A stretch of 64,000 nt of DNA, from positions 240,001 through 304,000 of the forward strand of contig NZ_JAINVU010000003.1 in assembly GCF_019880555.1 (NCBI RefSeq). Direction: 5' to 3'. Under the pieces are notes generated by a model, which was not told the origin of the DNA, searched no databases, and saw nothing but the letters and a program-made list of their open reading frames with translations. A program made the translations under genes and the position numbers. Of this stretch, positions 9,061 through 17,631 are shown in pieces; within the stretch, counting starts at the first letter, position 1, and every line of letters begins with the position of its first letter. This DNA is from Hephaestia mangrovi (GTDB taxonomy: Bacteria > Pseudomonadota > Alphaproteobacteria > Sphingomonadales > Sphingomonadaceae).

Positions 9061-9323
9061 TCTCGCGTTCCCCACCGCCAGCGCCAGCCGCCGGCGGTCT
9101 TGTGCCAGCTGATCGCGGTCAGCGCGAGGATCAGGCCGGCCGCGACGATCAGCCTGGTCAGCCGCGGCTCGACAAATCGCATGTCGAGCACGACCAGGCC
9201 GATGGTGCCGAGCGTCAACGCCCAGCCTTGCCATGTCGCCGGCGTCGCCCCGATGCCGAACAGCTTGGGCACGAACCAGTCATCCTCGTCGCGCGGCGGT
9301 GACGGCTTATTGTCTCGGCTCAT
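9057..9323 (-). CDS. Small membrane protein of the SPFH operon
   Basis: The 88-residue protein has a polar N-terminus (SRDNKPSPPRDEDDW), two hydrophobic segments (about 34-48 and 57-72) and a Trp/Arg-rich tail, WRWRWGTRD. I do not recognise a family. Its ATG overlaps the stop of the ribbon-helix-helix gene in an ATGA, so the two are translationally coupled. It is the last gene of the operon that begins with the SPFH protein, and the dispersed element copy A starts at its stop codon. Confidence 0.7.
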   Translation of the reverse strand: MSRDNKPSPPRDEDDWFVPKLFGIGATPATWQGWALTLGTIGLVVLDMRFVEPRLTRLIVAAGLILALTAISWHKTAGGWRWRWGTRD

Positions 9324-9529
9324 GAATTCGTCTCCGTCTTGGGCGGTCGGCCGCGGCGCGGGCGGACCGGTTCGGCCAGCTTGATCCCGCGCCGCGCCAG
9401 CGCTTCGCGCAACAGGCATTCCACTTCGGCATTGACGCTGCGCAAGTCGGCCGCGGCAGCGCGCTCGACCGCCGCGTGAAGCGCGGGATCGAGGCGCAAT
9501 GCAAAGGCCTTCTTGGGGGGCGCTGCCAA
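9320..9529 (-). CDS. Ribbon-helix-helix (Arc-like) DNA-binding protein
   Basis: The 69-residue protein has an Arc/HicB-type fold pattern: a strand with KAFALRLDPALHAAVERAA followed by two helices (SVNAEVECLLREALARRG), ending in a basic RPRRGRPPK tail. It should be a dimeric repressor. The start is TTG; the ribosome binding site AGGGAAG overlaps the TAG stop of the SPFH gene. No toxin-like partner is visible, so an antitoxin role is not supported. It may regulate its own operon, possibly through the palindrome at 10473-10490; that is inference. Confidence 0.8.
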   Translation of the reverse strand: MAAPPKKAFALRLDPALHAAVERAAAADLRSVNAEVECLLREALARRGIKLAEPVRPRRGRPPKTETNS

Positions 9530-9538
9530 CGATCTTCC

Positions 9539-10456
9539 CTATTGATAGAGCGTGCCGGCATTGACCACCGGCTGCGCGTCCCGATCGCCGCACAGCACGA
9601 CCATCAGGTTCGAGACCATCGCCGCGCGACGCTCGTCGTCCAGCTCGACCACCTGCTTGGCGGAAAGCTGGCCAAGCGCCAGCTCGACCATGCCCACCGC
9701 GCCCTCGACCAGCGTGGTTCGCGCCGCGACCACCGCCTGCGCTTGCTGGCGGCGCAGCATCGCGCCGGCGATCTCCGGTGCGTAAGCAAGATGGGTAAAG
9801 CCGCATTCGTCGACGGTGATCCCGGCCACCACCAGCCGCGCGATCAGCTCGGCGCGCAATTCCTGGCCGACCTGCTCGTGGTTGCCGCGCAGCGTCACCT
9901 CCTGATGGCTGAAATCGTCATAGGGATAGCGCGATCCGATCGTCCGCACCGCCGCCTCGATCTGGACGGTCACGAACGCCTTGTAGTCGTCGACATCGAA
10001 CAGCGCCTGGGCGGTATCGGTGACGCGCCATACCACTTGCGCCGCCATCTCGATCGGGTTGCCCCGCAGATCGTTGACCTTGATCTTCTCCGAGATGATG
10101 TTGTTGGCGCGCACCGACAGCTTCTTGCGCATCATCCAGGGCAGCACCCAGCGCAGGCCGGTGACGCGGTCGGTGCCGCGATAGGCGCCGAACAAGGTGA
10201 TCGCCACCGCCTGGTTGGGCTGAACCATGTAGAAGCCCGACAGCACGAAGATGAATCCCACCACGCCGACGATAAGCAGCGTCGCCCCCTCCGCAGTACG
10301 CGACGGCATCAGCACGCCGCCCGCGATCGCCACCGCCAGCGTCATCATCAGGACGATGAGCATGGCATAGCCGTTGGCGCTCTGCGCCGACTGTTCTTCG
10401 GAGCGATTGAGCGCCTGTTCGGCGCGGCGTGGAGACATGGAAACCGATTCAGACAT
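9539..10456 (-). CDS. SPFH/Band 7 domain membrane protein
   Basis: The 305-residue protein has two closely spaced hydrophobic segments near the N-terminus (about 30-75) and then an SPFH domain (from about [18 protein letters not shown]) with the usual Ala-rich helical end. The C-terminus ([28 protein letters not shown]) is conserved in a bacterial SPFH subgroup distinct from HflK/HflC. The start at 10456 follows AGGGG by eight bases. SPFH proteins form membrane scaffolds; the specific role here is unknown. It heads a three-gene operon with the RHH and 88-residue proteins. Confidence 0.88.
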   Translation of the reverse strand: MSESVSMSPRRAEQALNRSEEQSAQSANGYAMLIVLMMTLAVAIAGGVLMPSRTAEGATLLIVGVVGFIFVLSGFYMVQPNQAVAITLFGAYRGTDRVTGLRWVLPWMMRKKLSVRANNIISEKIKVNDLRGNPIEMAAQVVWRVTDTAQALFDVDDYKAFVTVQIEAAVRTIGSRYPYDDFSHQEVTLRGNHEQVGQELRAELIARLVVAGITVDECGFTHLAYAPEIAGAMLRRQQAQAVVAARTTLVEGAVGMVELALGQLSAKQVVELDDERRAAMVSNLMVVLCGDRDAQPVVNAGTLYQ

Positions 10457-10472
10457 GATCGTGACCCCTGTA

Positions 10473-10501
10473 AAAGATGATATCATCTTTATATCGTCTT
10501 T
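10473..10501. promoter_or_regulatory. Perfect 18-bp palindrome with tandem half-site (putative operator)
   Basis: AAAGATGATATCATCTTT at 10473-10490 is perfectly palindromic, and its right half plus two bases (ATATCATCTTT) is repeated in tandem as ATATCGTCTTT at 10491-10501. It starts 17 bases upstream of the SPFH start codon, in the divergent region shared with the POT transporter. An AT-rich block in GC-rich DNA at this position suggests a repressor site overlapping the promoter; the binding protein is unknown. Confidence 0.7.
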
Positions 10502-10617
10502 AGGGGATCACCAAGCGAAATCGATCGGCGTGGCGGCGTCGGATGATCCGAAACCCTGTCTCGCGCCGAAAAATGCGCTAAGCCTGTCGGCAACGGTACA
10601 TCACAACGGGATCAAGA

Positions 10618-12051
10618 ATGGCGATCGAGGAGATGGAGGCACTGCCGGCGACGGCGGGCCTCGACGACCAGCCCCATTTCATGGGCCACCCCGTCGGGCT
10701 CTACTTCATCTCCTTCACCGAGGCGTTCGAGCGGTTCAGCTATTACGGCATGCAGGTGTTGCTGGTGCTGTACATGGTCAAGCAGCTCCTGCTCGAACCG
10801 CATGTCGGGCGGATCGCCGGGTTCGACGGGTTCCGCGTTGCGCTGAGCTACATCTACGGCGCGGCGCCGACCAACGAGGCGCTCTCGTCGCACATCTTCG
10901 GGCTCTACACGAGCCTGGTCTATCTCACCCCGATCCTGGGCGGCGTGATGGCCGACAAATGGCTCGGCAAGACCCGCGCGATCGTGCTCGGCGCATCGAT
11001 GATGGCGGTCGGCCACTTCCTGATGGCGTTCGACTATTCGTTTCTCGTCGCGCTGCTCATGCTGGTGCTCGGCGTCGGGCTGCTCAAGGGCAATCTCGCC
11101 AGCCAGGTCGGCTATCTCTATCCGGCGGGCGACAATCGCGCGGCGGACGGCTTCCAGGTCTATTATATCGGCATCAACGCGGGCGTCATCATCGCGCCGC
11201 TGATCTGCGGCTATCTGGGTGAGGATGTCGGCTGGCATTACGGCTTCGGCGCCGCCGGCGTCGGCATGGTGATCGGCCTGATCATCTATTTGTCGGGGCG
11301 CCGTTATCTCCCGCCCGATCCGAAGCTCGACAAGGGGGCCGCCGTCGCGCCCAGGGCCGCGCTTTCGCGGCGCGACTGGCAAGTGCTGATCCTGCTGCTG
11401 CTGCTGATTCCGGTGCTCGCGATCGGGTCGATCGGCAATCAGGAATTGTACAACGCCTATCTGCTCTGGGCCGATCGCAGCTATGATTTCAACCTGTTCG
11501 GCCATCGCATGCCGACCACTTTCCTGGCGACGCTCGACGCCACCGTCAGCGTAACCTTCCTCGTCGCGGTGGTCGCGTTCTGGCGCTGGTACGGCAAGCA
11601 TTGGCGCGAACCCGACGAGATCACCAAGGTCGCGCTGGGCTGCTTCATCTCGTCGATCGCCTTCGTCATCCTCGCGATCGTCGCGGCTCACGCGGCGGCG
11701 ACCGGCACCAAGGTCAGCCTGTGGGTCGCGCTGGCGGTACACTCGATCAACTCGATCGGGTTCGCCAATGTTTTCCCGGTCAGCCTCGCGCTCTATTCGC
11801 GCGCATCGCCACGCGCGATCGGGGCGACCATGCTCGGCATCTATTATCTGTTCCTGTTCGGCGCGAACACGCTGGTCGGCTGGGTGGGCGCCTGGCTGGA
11901 TCAGATGCCGCCGCTCCACTTCTGGGGCTTGCACGCGGTTGCGATCATCGCCGCCGGGCTGGTCTTCACTGCGGTCAAGTTGGTGTTCGGCGGGCTTCTT
12001 CAGGCCGCCGAGGAAGAAGCCGTGCCGAACGCCGAGCCGCTGCCCGCCTGA
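10618..12051 (+). CDS. POT/PTR2 family proton-coupled oligopeptide transporter
   Basis: The 477-residue protein has about 12-14 transmembrane helices. The N-terminal motif FTEAFERFSYYGMQ is the family's ExxERFxYYG proton-coupling signature, and YYIGINAGVIIAPLICGYLGE matches the second PTR2 signature. It should import di- and tripeptides with protons across the inner membrane. It is divergent from the SPFH operon, and its last 52 bases overlap the convergent gene ending at 12000. Confidence 0.94.
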   Translation: MAIEEMEALPATAGLDDQPHFMGHPVGLYFISFTEAFERFSYYGMQVLLVLYMVKQLLLEPHVGRIAGFDGFRVALSYIYGAAPTNEALSSHIFGLYTSLVYLTPILGGVMADKWLGKTRAIVLGASMMAVGHFLMAFDYSFLVALLMLVLGVGLLKGNLASQVGYLYPAGDNRAADGFQVYYIGINAGVIIAPLICGYLGEDVGWHYGFGAAGVGMVIGLIIYLSGRRYLPPDPKLDKGAAVAPRAALSRRDWQVLILLLLLIPVLAIGSIGNQELYNAYLLWADRSYDFNLFGHRMPTTFLATLDATVSVTFLVAVVAFWRWYGKHWREPDEITKVALGCFISSIAFVILAIVAAHAAATGTKVSLWVALAVHSINSIGFANVFPVSLALYSRASPRAIGATMLGIYYLFLFGANTLVGWVGAWLDQMPPLHFWGLHAVAIIAAGLVFTAVKLVFGGLLQAAEEEAVPNAEPLPA

Positions 12052-13496
12052 ATCTGCGGCCGGCGCAGGGTCCACAGCATGGCGGCAAGAAAGAGCGTGG
12101 CGATCGCGCCGTAGAGCCACAGGCCCGACCACGGGCTCCATCCCCAATGCTCGGCGGGAAAATCGCGCAGCGCGCCCCAGGCGAGCCGCTTGTCGATGAT
12201 CCAGGTCACGACCGGCCAGCGAATGAACTCGGGCGCGGTGATATCGACCGCGGCGATAATCAGGTTGAGCGCCATCGACGCCGCCAGCAGCGCGGCGAGG
12301 GCCACCCGCGCCGCGCGATGCCGGCACCATGTCCATAGCGGCCCGAGGCCAAGCGCGAGGAAACCGATCGCCGGCACCGACAAGCGCGGACCGGTCGACG
12401 AGCCGCCGTCCCAATAGACATAGGACGCGTTGATCAGGATCACGATCGCCGCCACCGCGACCGCCATGATACCAAGGTCGCGCGTCTCGCGTTGCCGGAT
12501 CATCTGCACCAGCCCAATCGGCGCGACGAGCAGGATCGGCGCGACCCAGATCAATCCCTTTTCGGCGCCGGCCAGGATTTCACCGATCACCTCGGGCTTG
12601 GGATAGGTCAGCCCGAACAGGCCCTGCTGCATCCCCGAAAAGCCGACCACCCCTTCGTAGCCGAGCTTGAGCAGCGTGCCGAACGCGACGAGATTGTAGA
12701 TCGCCAGCGGCACCAGCGCGACAATCGCGCCGCCGGCCGCCAGCGCCATCGACCGCCAGCGGGCCGAAGCGGGATAGCGCCACAGCCGCCACAATGCCCA
12801 CACACCGATCGCGACGCCGCTCAGCGCCGCCTGATATTCGACGACGATCGCCCAGCCGAGCGCCAGCCCGGCGAGCAGCGCCTGCGCCCCGCTCGGCGCC
12901 GCGTCGCGCGTGCCGCGCCAGATCGCGATGGCGGCGATGAGCAACAGTCCCGCGGCCGAGGCATGGCCGAAGATCGTCGTCGACCAGCCCCAGATCGGCG
13001 TGCCCAACGCATAGCTCAGGCTCGCGAACAAGCCTGCAGCCATGCTGCCTGTAAGCTCCGCTATCATGACGAACAGCAGCGCCGTGGCGATCGCGGTGAT
13101 CAGCGCAGAGGTCAGCGCCGCCGCGAGCCTGATTCGCGGGCGCATCATGCCGCTCGCCCCCACTTCGCAAATCAGCAATCGCGCCTGTCGCGCGTTGGTG
13201 CCGGTGACGGCGTTTACCGCCGCAACCACCGGCACCGCCATCAGCGTCATGCCCGGCGCCTTGTCCATGTAATAATGATCGCCGAACCGCGCCTTGTCGA
13301 TCGTCAGCGGGGCGTAATCGTCGATCGTCGCGTCATGATCCTCGACCAGCGAGATCGCCGCGAACATCCGCGTCGCGTTGTTCGGATTGAGCTCGTCCGA
13401 TCCGAACCACGCGCCGGACAGCCAGACGAACACGAACAGCAAGGCGGCGATTCGCGCCCGCGCGACGCCCGGTGCGATCATCTCGGCATTATCCAC
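12000..13496 (-). CDS. Polytopic membrane protein, GT39/ArnT-like
   Basis: The 498-residue protein has about 12 predicted helices and a large loop after the first one. Early acidic residues (FGSDELNPNNATRM) and the periplasmic segment DHYYMDKAPGMTLMAVP resemble glycosyltransferases of the C superfamily, which use polyprenyl-phosphate sugars; no specific family can be named. It starts with GTG at 13496, or possibly ATG 15 bases later; neither has a good ribosome binding site. It lies six bases after the small secreted protein and is probably the last gene of the nadD operon. Confidence 0.65.
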   Translation of the reverse strand: MDNAEMIAPGVARARIAALLFVFVWLSGAWFGSDELNPNNATRMFAAISLVEDHDATIDDYAPLTIDKARFGDHYYMDKAPGMTLMAVPVVAAVNAVTGTNARQARLLICEVGASGMMRPRIRLAAALTSALITAIATALLFVMIAELTGSMAAGLFASLSYALGTPIWGWSTTIFGHASAAGLLLIAAIAIWRGTRDAAPSGAQALLAGLALGWAIVVEYQAALSGVAIGVWALWRLWRYPASARWRSMALAAGGAIVALVPLAIYNLVAFGTLLKLGYEGVVGFSGMQQGLFGLTYPKPEVIGEILAGAEKGLIWVAPILLVAPIGLVQMIRQRETRDLGIMAVAVAAIVILINASYVYWDGGSSTGPRLSVPAIGFLALGLGPLWTWCRHRAARVALAALLAASMALNLIIAAVDITAPEFIRWPVVTWIIDKRLAWGALRDFPAEHWGWSPWSGLWLYGAIATLFLAAMLWTLRRPQIQAGSGSAFGTASSSAA

Positions 13497-13502
13497 GAAA
13501 AA

Positions 13503-13907
13503 CTACGGAATGTCGGCCTGCTCGGCCTCGCGGCGCTTCTTTTCCTGCCGCCACGCCTGCGCCTGTTTGGAGAAACAACCCGTGTCGCTCCCCGCGCCCG
13601 AGACGCCGCAGCTGCCGATCCCCGACGTGCCCGCGTTGAGCGTATCCTGGCTACGCGCCGTCCAGCTTTCATTCTCCGGCGTGATTTCCAGCTGGCGCAG
13701 TTCCTTGGGAATGCGGAATTGCTCGTCGGCGTCACGGCGCTTGCACACGACGATCTCGCGCCCGCTCGAATCGGTCGGGCATTTCTGGTTGCCGTAAATT
13801 ACAAGCACGCCGTTCTCGACCGCGTTCTGCGCCGATGCCGGCACGGCAACGATGATGCCGCCGATGGTCATCCCCGCCGCCATCGCCGCGGCCCGCCAGA
13901 TCGCCAT
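13503..13907 (-). CDS. Small secreted protein with conserved Cys motif
   Basis: The 134-residue protein has a signal peptide ending in VPASAQ and a mature domain with the pattern C-P-T-D-x-x-x-x-E-I-V-V-C-x-R-R followed by FRIPKELR. The same C...IVVC.RR...LP pattern occurs in the protein at 48605-49015. I recognise it as a recurrent uncharacterised sphingomonad type but know no function. ATG 13907 has an excellent GAAGGAG site, so the longer frame upstream is not used. Remaining cysteines in SCGVSGAGSDTGC could form further disulfides. Confidence 0.75.
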   Translation of the reverse strand: MAIWRAAAMAAGMTIGGIIVAVPASAQNAVENGVLVIYGNQKCPTDSSGREIVVCKRRDADEQFRIPKELRQLEITPENESWTARSQDTLNAGTSGIGSCGVSGAGSDTGCFSKQAQAWRQEKKRREAEQADIP

Positions 13908-13969
13908 AGCTCTGCTCCTTCGCTCCGCATAACGCCCGGCCCGCGATGAACGTGCCATGAGCATTCCTA

Positions 13970-14506
13970 TCAGATCCGCTTGGCCAGCGCGATCGCCGCG
14001 CGACAGCCGAATCGGATCGCCGCTGCCATCAACGGATAGGCCGGGGCGTTCTCCGCGCCGCTCGCCAGCGCGGTATCACGATGTTCGAGCTCCTCGGCCT
14101 GGAACTCGGCGATCGCTTCGCTCAGCTCGGGATCATCGTCGCCGAGCGCCGTCAATTGATCGGCATAATGCTTGTCGATCTCGGTCTCCACCGCCGCGGT
14201 GCAGGCCATCGCGGCTTCGGGGCCGGTCGCCGCGGTGACGGCGCCGAGCGCGAAGCCAGCAGCGCTCCAGAACGGCTGCAGCAGCGTCGGCCGCACGTTG
14301 TTCCGCACGATCATCCGGTCGAAATACGCGAGGTGCCGCTCCTCCTGCCGCGCCATGCCGGCGATCGAGCGCGCCATCGGTGACCGGTCGCCCATCACCG
14401 CAAGCTGCCCGGCATAGATGCGCGTCGCGCCATATTCCCCGGCCTGATCGACCCGAATCATCGATGCGCGTGCCGTCGGGCGATCGCCGGGTTTCCAGCC
14501 GCTCAT
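13970..14506 (-). CDS. coq7: Demethoxyubiquinone hydroxylase (Coq7 family)
   Basis: Di-iron monooxygenase for the late hydroxylation in ubiquinone synthesis. The 178-residue protein has both four-helix-bundle iron motifs: E24 in DQAGEYGA, E55xxH58 (QEERH), E107 and E139xxH142 (EELEH). It starts at ATG 14506, which overlaps the upstream dsbB-like stop in an ATGA. It probably acts at the inner membrane face and supplies quinone to the oxidase and DsbB branches. Confidence 0.93.
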   Translation of the reverse strand: MSGWKPGDRPTARASMIRVDQAGEYGATRIYAGQLAVMGDRSPMARSIAGMARQEERHLAYFDRMIVRNNVRPTLLQPFWSAAGFALGAVTAATGPEAAMACTAAVETEIDKHYADQLTALGDDDPELSEAIAEFQAEELEHRDTALASGAENAPAYPLMAAAIRFGCRAAIALAKRI

Positions 14507-14994
14507 GCCGCGCGGTCCTTGCGAGTCATCAGCCATGCGACGATCAACGCGCCACCCAGCGAAAAGATCGCGTTGAACCCGGCGAGCGAAATGCCGGCGA
14601 GCGTCCATTGCGGCTGATCGCACCGCACGATCGGCGCGGCCATGATCGCCTGGAGCATGTCATTGGTCGAGCCGCCCGACGGAATCTCGCTGGTGCAGGC
14701 GGTCATGCCCGCCCACCAATGATATTCGGTACCGGCATGATAGACACCGATCGCGCCCGAGATCGCGATCGCCAGGGCGGCGAGCCACACCAGCGCGCGC
14801 CGGCTGGCGATGCCCGGCGCCACGAAAGCGAGCGCCGCGATGACGACCGCCGCATAATGCGGCCAGCGCTGCCAATGACACATCTCGCAAGGCACGAGAC
14901 CGCCGAAAATCTGCGATCCCCAGGCACCCGCGAGCAAGGAAGCGGGCAACAGCAGGGCAATCCACCGCGCCAGCGTCGACGATCTATTGCCCAT
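14503..14994 (-). CDS. dsbB: Disulfide bond formation protein B family
   Basis: The 163-residue protein has four transmembrane helices and the two periplasmic cysteine pairs of DsbB: C36-E-M-C39 in the first loop and C100/C125 in the second, with VPCEMCHWQRWPHY matching the family's Cys-x-x-Cys-x-x-Gln-Arg motif. It would reoxidise a DsbA-like protein and pass electrons to quinone. It sits three bases after ctpA and overlaps coq7. Confidence 0.92.
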   Translation of the reverse strand: MGNRSSTLARWIALLLPASLLAGAWGSQIFGGLVPCEMCHWQRWPHYAAVVIAALAFVAPGIASRRALVWLAALAIAISGAIGVYHAGTEYHWWAGMTACTSEIPSGGSTNDMLQAIMAAPIVRCDQPQWTLAGISLAGFNAIFSLGGALIVAWLMTRKDRAA

Positions 14995-14997
14995 CGG

Positions 14998-16368
14998 TCA
15001 GTGCGCCTTGTCGGCGGGCTTCTTCGCCGCGGCATCGGGCGCGGGCTTCTTGATCAGCGCCGCGACCTGGGCCGGGCCACCGAGCCGCGCGATCGTCTTG
15101 GCCGCATAATAGAGCTGGAAATCGTCGATCCCCTGCTTCTTCAGCTGGTCAGCGGTTTCGCTGAACATCGGATCGTCCTTGTCGTCCTGCTCGATCGCCG
15201 CATCGTCGGCCTTGAGCTCGTTGATCAGGTGCTGGCGTAGATCGTCTTCGCGGAACACCGGGCGATCCTTGTAATCGGGATCGCTGAGATCGGGGACGAC
15301 GACGTCGGGATTGATACCGCCTTCCTGCACCGACCGGCCCGACGGCGTGAAATAGCGCGCCGTAGTCAGCCGCAGCGCGGTATCCGGGCTGAGCTGGATC
15401 AGCGTCTGCACCGATCCCTTGCCGAAGGTGCGTTCGCCCATCACGATCGCGCGATGCTGATCCTGCAGCGCGCCGGCGACGATTTCCGACGCCGAAGCGG
15501 TGCCGGCATTGGTCAGCACGATCACCGGCAGGCCATGGGCATCATCGCCCGGCTTGGCGTAATAGCGTTCGATATCGGTCTTCTCGCGACCGCGCTGCGA
15601 GACGATCTCGCCATGGTTCAGGAAGGTATCGGAGACCGAAATCGCCTCGGTGAGAAGCCCGCCGCCATTGTCGCGCAGATCGATGACATAGCCTAGCGGC
15701 TGATGGCCGAGCGCCTTCTGGATCGAGACCATCGCGGCGCGGGTATCGTCGCCGGTATGATCGGAGAAGGTGTTGATGTTGAGCACGCCGACGTCGCCCA
15801 TCACCGACCATTTTACCGGCTTCTGCTCGATGATCTCGCGCGTCAGCGTGACGTCGATCGGCTTGTCCTTGCCGGGGCGCAGCAACTCGAGAGTAACCTT
15901 GGTGCCCGGCTTGCCGCGCATCTGCTGGATCGAATCGTCCAGCGGCTCGTCATAGACCGACTTGCCGTCGATCCGGGTGATATAGTCGCCGGCCTTGATC
16001 CCGGCCTTGTCGGCGGGCGTGTCCTCCTGCGGCGCGATCACCTTGATGAGGCCGCTATCGGCAGTGACGGTGAGGCCAAGCCCCCCGTAATTGCCGTTGT
16101 TGAGGATTTGCAGGTTCTGATAATCGAGCCCGGTTTCGTACGAGCTGTGCGGATCGAGCGCCGCCAGCATCCCGTCGATCGCGCCCTTGACCAGCGTCTT
16201 GTCGTCGACCTTGTCGACATAATCGGCCTTCACCCGATTATAGACGTCCATGAACTTGTCGAGCTCGCGATAGGTGTCGGTATCGACCTGCGCCATCGCG
16301 CTGGTGCCAAGGGGAATAAGAGCCAGGGCGCCGACGATTGCGGTGGCCTGAAGCAGGTTACGGGGCAT
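14998..16368 (-). CDS. ctpA: Carboxy-terminal processing serine peptidase, S41A
   Basis: The 456-residue protein has a signal peptide (to about residue 26), a PDZ domain (about 95-175) and an S41 catalytic domain. Ser292 in AGTASASEIVAGALQD and Lys317 in GERTFGKGSVQ form the catalytic dyad, spaced 25 residues apart as in Prc. The C-terminal region after 400 is charged and ends in Lys- and Ala-rich sequence. It should act in the periplasm on C-termini of proteins or on peptidoglycan-related targets. It follows the degenerate LytM gene, a pairing common in alphaproteobacteria. Confidence 0.96.
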   Translation of the reverse strand: MPRNLLQATAIVGALALIPLGTSAMAQVDTDTYRELDKFMDVYNRVKADYVDKVDDKTLVKGAIDGMLAALDPHSSYETGLDYQNLQILNNGNYGGLGLTVTADSGLIKVIAPQEDTPADKAGIKAGDYITRIDGKSVYDEPLDDSIQQMRGKPGTKVTLELLRPGKDKPIDVTLTREIIEQKPVKWSVMGDVGVLNINTFSDHTGDDTRAAMVSIQKALGHQPLGYVIDLRDNGGGLLTEAISVSDTFLNHGEIVSQRGREKTDIERYYAKPGDDAHGLPVIVLTNAGTASASEIVAGALQDQHRAIVMGERTFGKGSVQTLIQLSPDTALRLTTARYFTPSGRSVQEGGINPDVVVPDLSDPDYKDRPVFREDDLRQHLINELKADDAAIEQDDKDDPMFSETADQLKKQGIDDFQLYYAAKTIARLGGPAQVAALIKKPAPDAAAKKPADKAH

Positions 16369-16454
16369 GGACGCTCGATCTCACGAAGGACAGTGCTGGC
16401 GGCGACACTAACGCCAAACGCGCGCGGTTCCTAGCGTTCCGTGACGACAAACCG

Positions 16455-17627
16455 TCACGCGAGCAGCGGAACCATGTCGACCGGCCTTCCCCGCCGCCTG
16501 AGCTCGACGGTGACGTCACCGTCGCGGCCGGCGCGGCCGATCACCGTCCCCTTGGCCACCGTTGCGCCGCGCGAGACGGTGGTTTCTCCCAATCCGGTCA
16601 GCAAGCTCGTCCAGCCGTCGCCATGATCGATGATCACCACCATGCCGTAATCGCCGAACCGCCGCGCATAAGCGACGCGGCCCGCCGCGGGCGCCACTAC
16701 GGTGGCATCGGCGCCGGCGGCGAAGGTCAATCCGCGCGACCGCACACCAGCGCTCGAAACCTCGCCGAAGCCGATGAGCAGGCGGCCGCCGACCGGCAAT
16801 CGATACGGCGCGTCACCGTCGATCGTGCTCGCCAGCGCCGACCCCGAGGCCGGGCGCGGCGCCGGATCGGGCAAATCGCCCAGCGCGGCGGCGGTCGCGC
16901 GCTGATCGCCGATCGTCTCCATGCGGTCGATCGCGTCCTGCGCCGCCTCGCCCATCGCCAGCGCCTCATCCGATGCGGCCAGCGACGCGCGATTCAACGC
17001 GGCCGAGCGCCGCCGGTGGGTCATTTCGAGCCGGGCGAGGCGCAGCTGTTGCCGGTCGAGCGCGGCGCGGCTGTCGGCGAGGCTTTGCGCCGCCAACGCC
17101 GCGTTGGCGCGGAGCGCGCGGGTGCGTGCCAATTCGTCTCGCACGCCTGCCGTTCGCCGGGCGATGACCGGGGCCACGGCACCGAGAACGGCACGCACAT
17201 GAACCATATCGTCGATCGACCCCGGCTGGGCGACCGATGCGATCGCCGGGCGGCGGGCCAGGCCGGCAAGCGCGGCGATCAACCGCACGATCGGCCCCTG
17301 CCGCCGGGCCAGCACGCCACGCTGGGCATCGAGCTCGGCCTGAACCAGCGCGACGCGCGATTGGGCGGCGGCGACATCGGCGCCGGCCTTGTCGATTCGC
17401 GCGGCAACCGCCCGCTCCTCGACCTGCGCCTTGGCCGCCGCATCCTGTTCCGCGCCTGCCTGCGCGTCGAGCCGGTCGGCGCGCGCCTGCGCCGCTTCGG
17501 CCGCCTGCTTGGCGGCCGTCAGGCGCTGCCGCTCGCCGGCAAGCGGATCGGATGACGGGACGGCCCAGGCGGCACCAGTGGCGATCAACGCCACGCAACC
17601 ACCCGCCGCCAGCCATCCCCGTTTCAT
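16455..17627 (-). CDS. EnvC-like coiled-coil protein with degenerate LytM domain
   Basis: The 390-residue protein has a signal peptide, a long Ala/Arg/Glu-rich coiled coil (about 30-215) and a C-terminal LytM/M23 fold (about 285-390). The zinc ligands are missing: the usual H-x-x-x-D is replaced by SRGLTFAAG and the HxH strand reads DVTVELRRRG. This fits EnvC, which activates amidases during cell division without its own hydrolysis. The start is the ATG at 17627, only four bases after rlmH, rather than the longer in-frame extension that overlaps rlmH. Confidence 0.9.
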   Translation of the reverse strand: MKRGWLAAGGCVALIATGAAWAVPSSDPLAGERQRLTAAKQAAEAAQARADRLDAQAGAEQDAAAKAQVEERAVAARIDKAGADVAAAQSRVALVQAELDAQRGVLARRQGPIVRLIAALAGLARRPAIASVAQPGSIDDMVHVRAVLGAVAPVIARRTAGVRDELARTRALRANAALAAQSLADSRAALDRQQLRLARLEMTHRRRSAALNRASLAASDEALAMGEAAQDAIDRMETIGDQRATAAALGDLPDPAPRPASGSALASTIDGDAPYRLPVGGRLLIGFGEVSSAGVRSRGLTFAAGADATVVAPAAGRVAYARRFGDYGMVVIIDHGDGWTSLLTGLGETTVSRGATVAKGTVIGRAGRDGDVTVELRRRGRPVDMVPLLA

Positions 17628-17631
17628 CCCG

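Noticed and set aside
9057..9529. RHH protein plus 88-residue protein as a toxin-antitoxin pair
   Set aside because: The second protein has two membrane helices but no known toxin pattern, and both belong to the SPFH operon.
10612..12414. A 600-codon minus-strand frame over the POT transporter
   Set aside because: Low-complexity Arg/Asp/Gln composition and antisense to a clear transporter.
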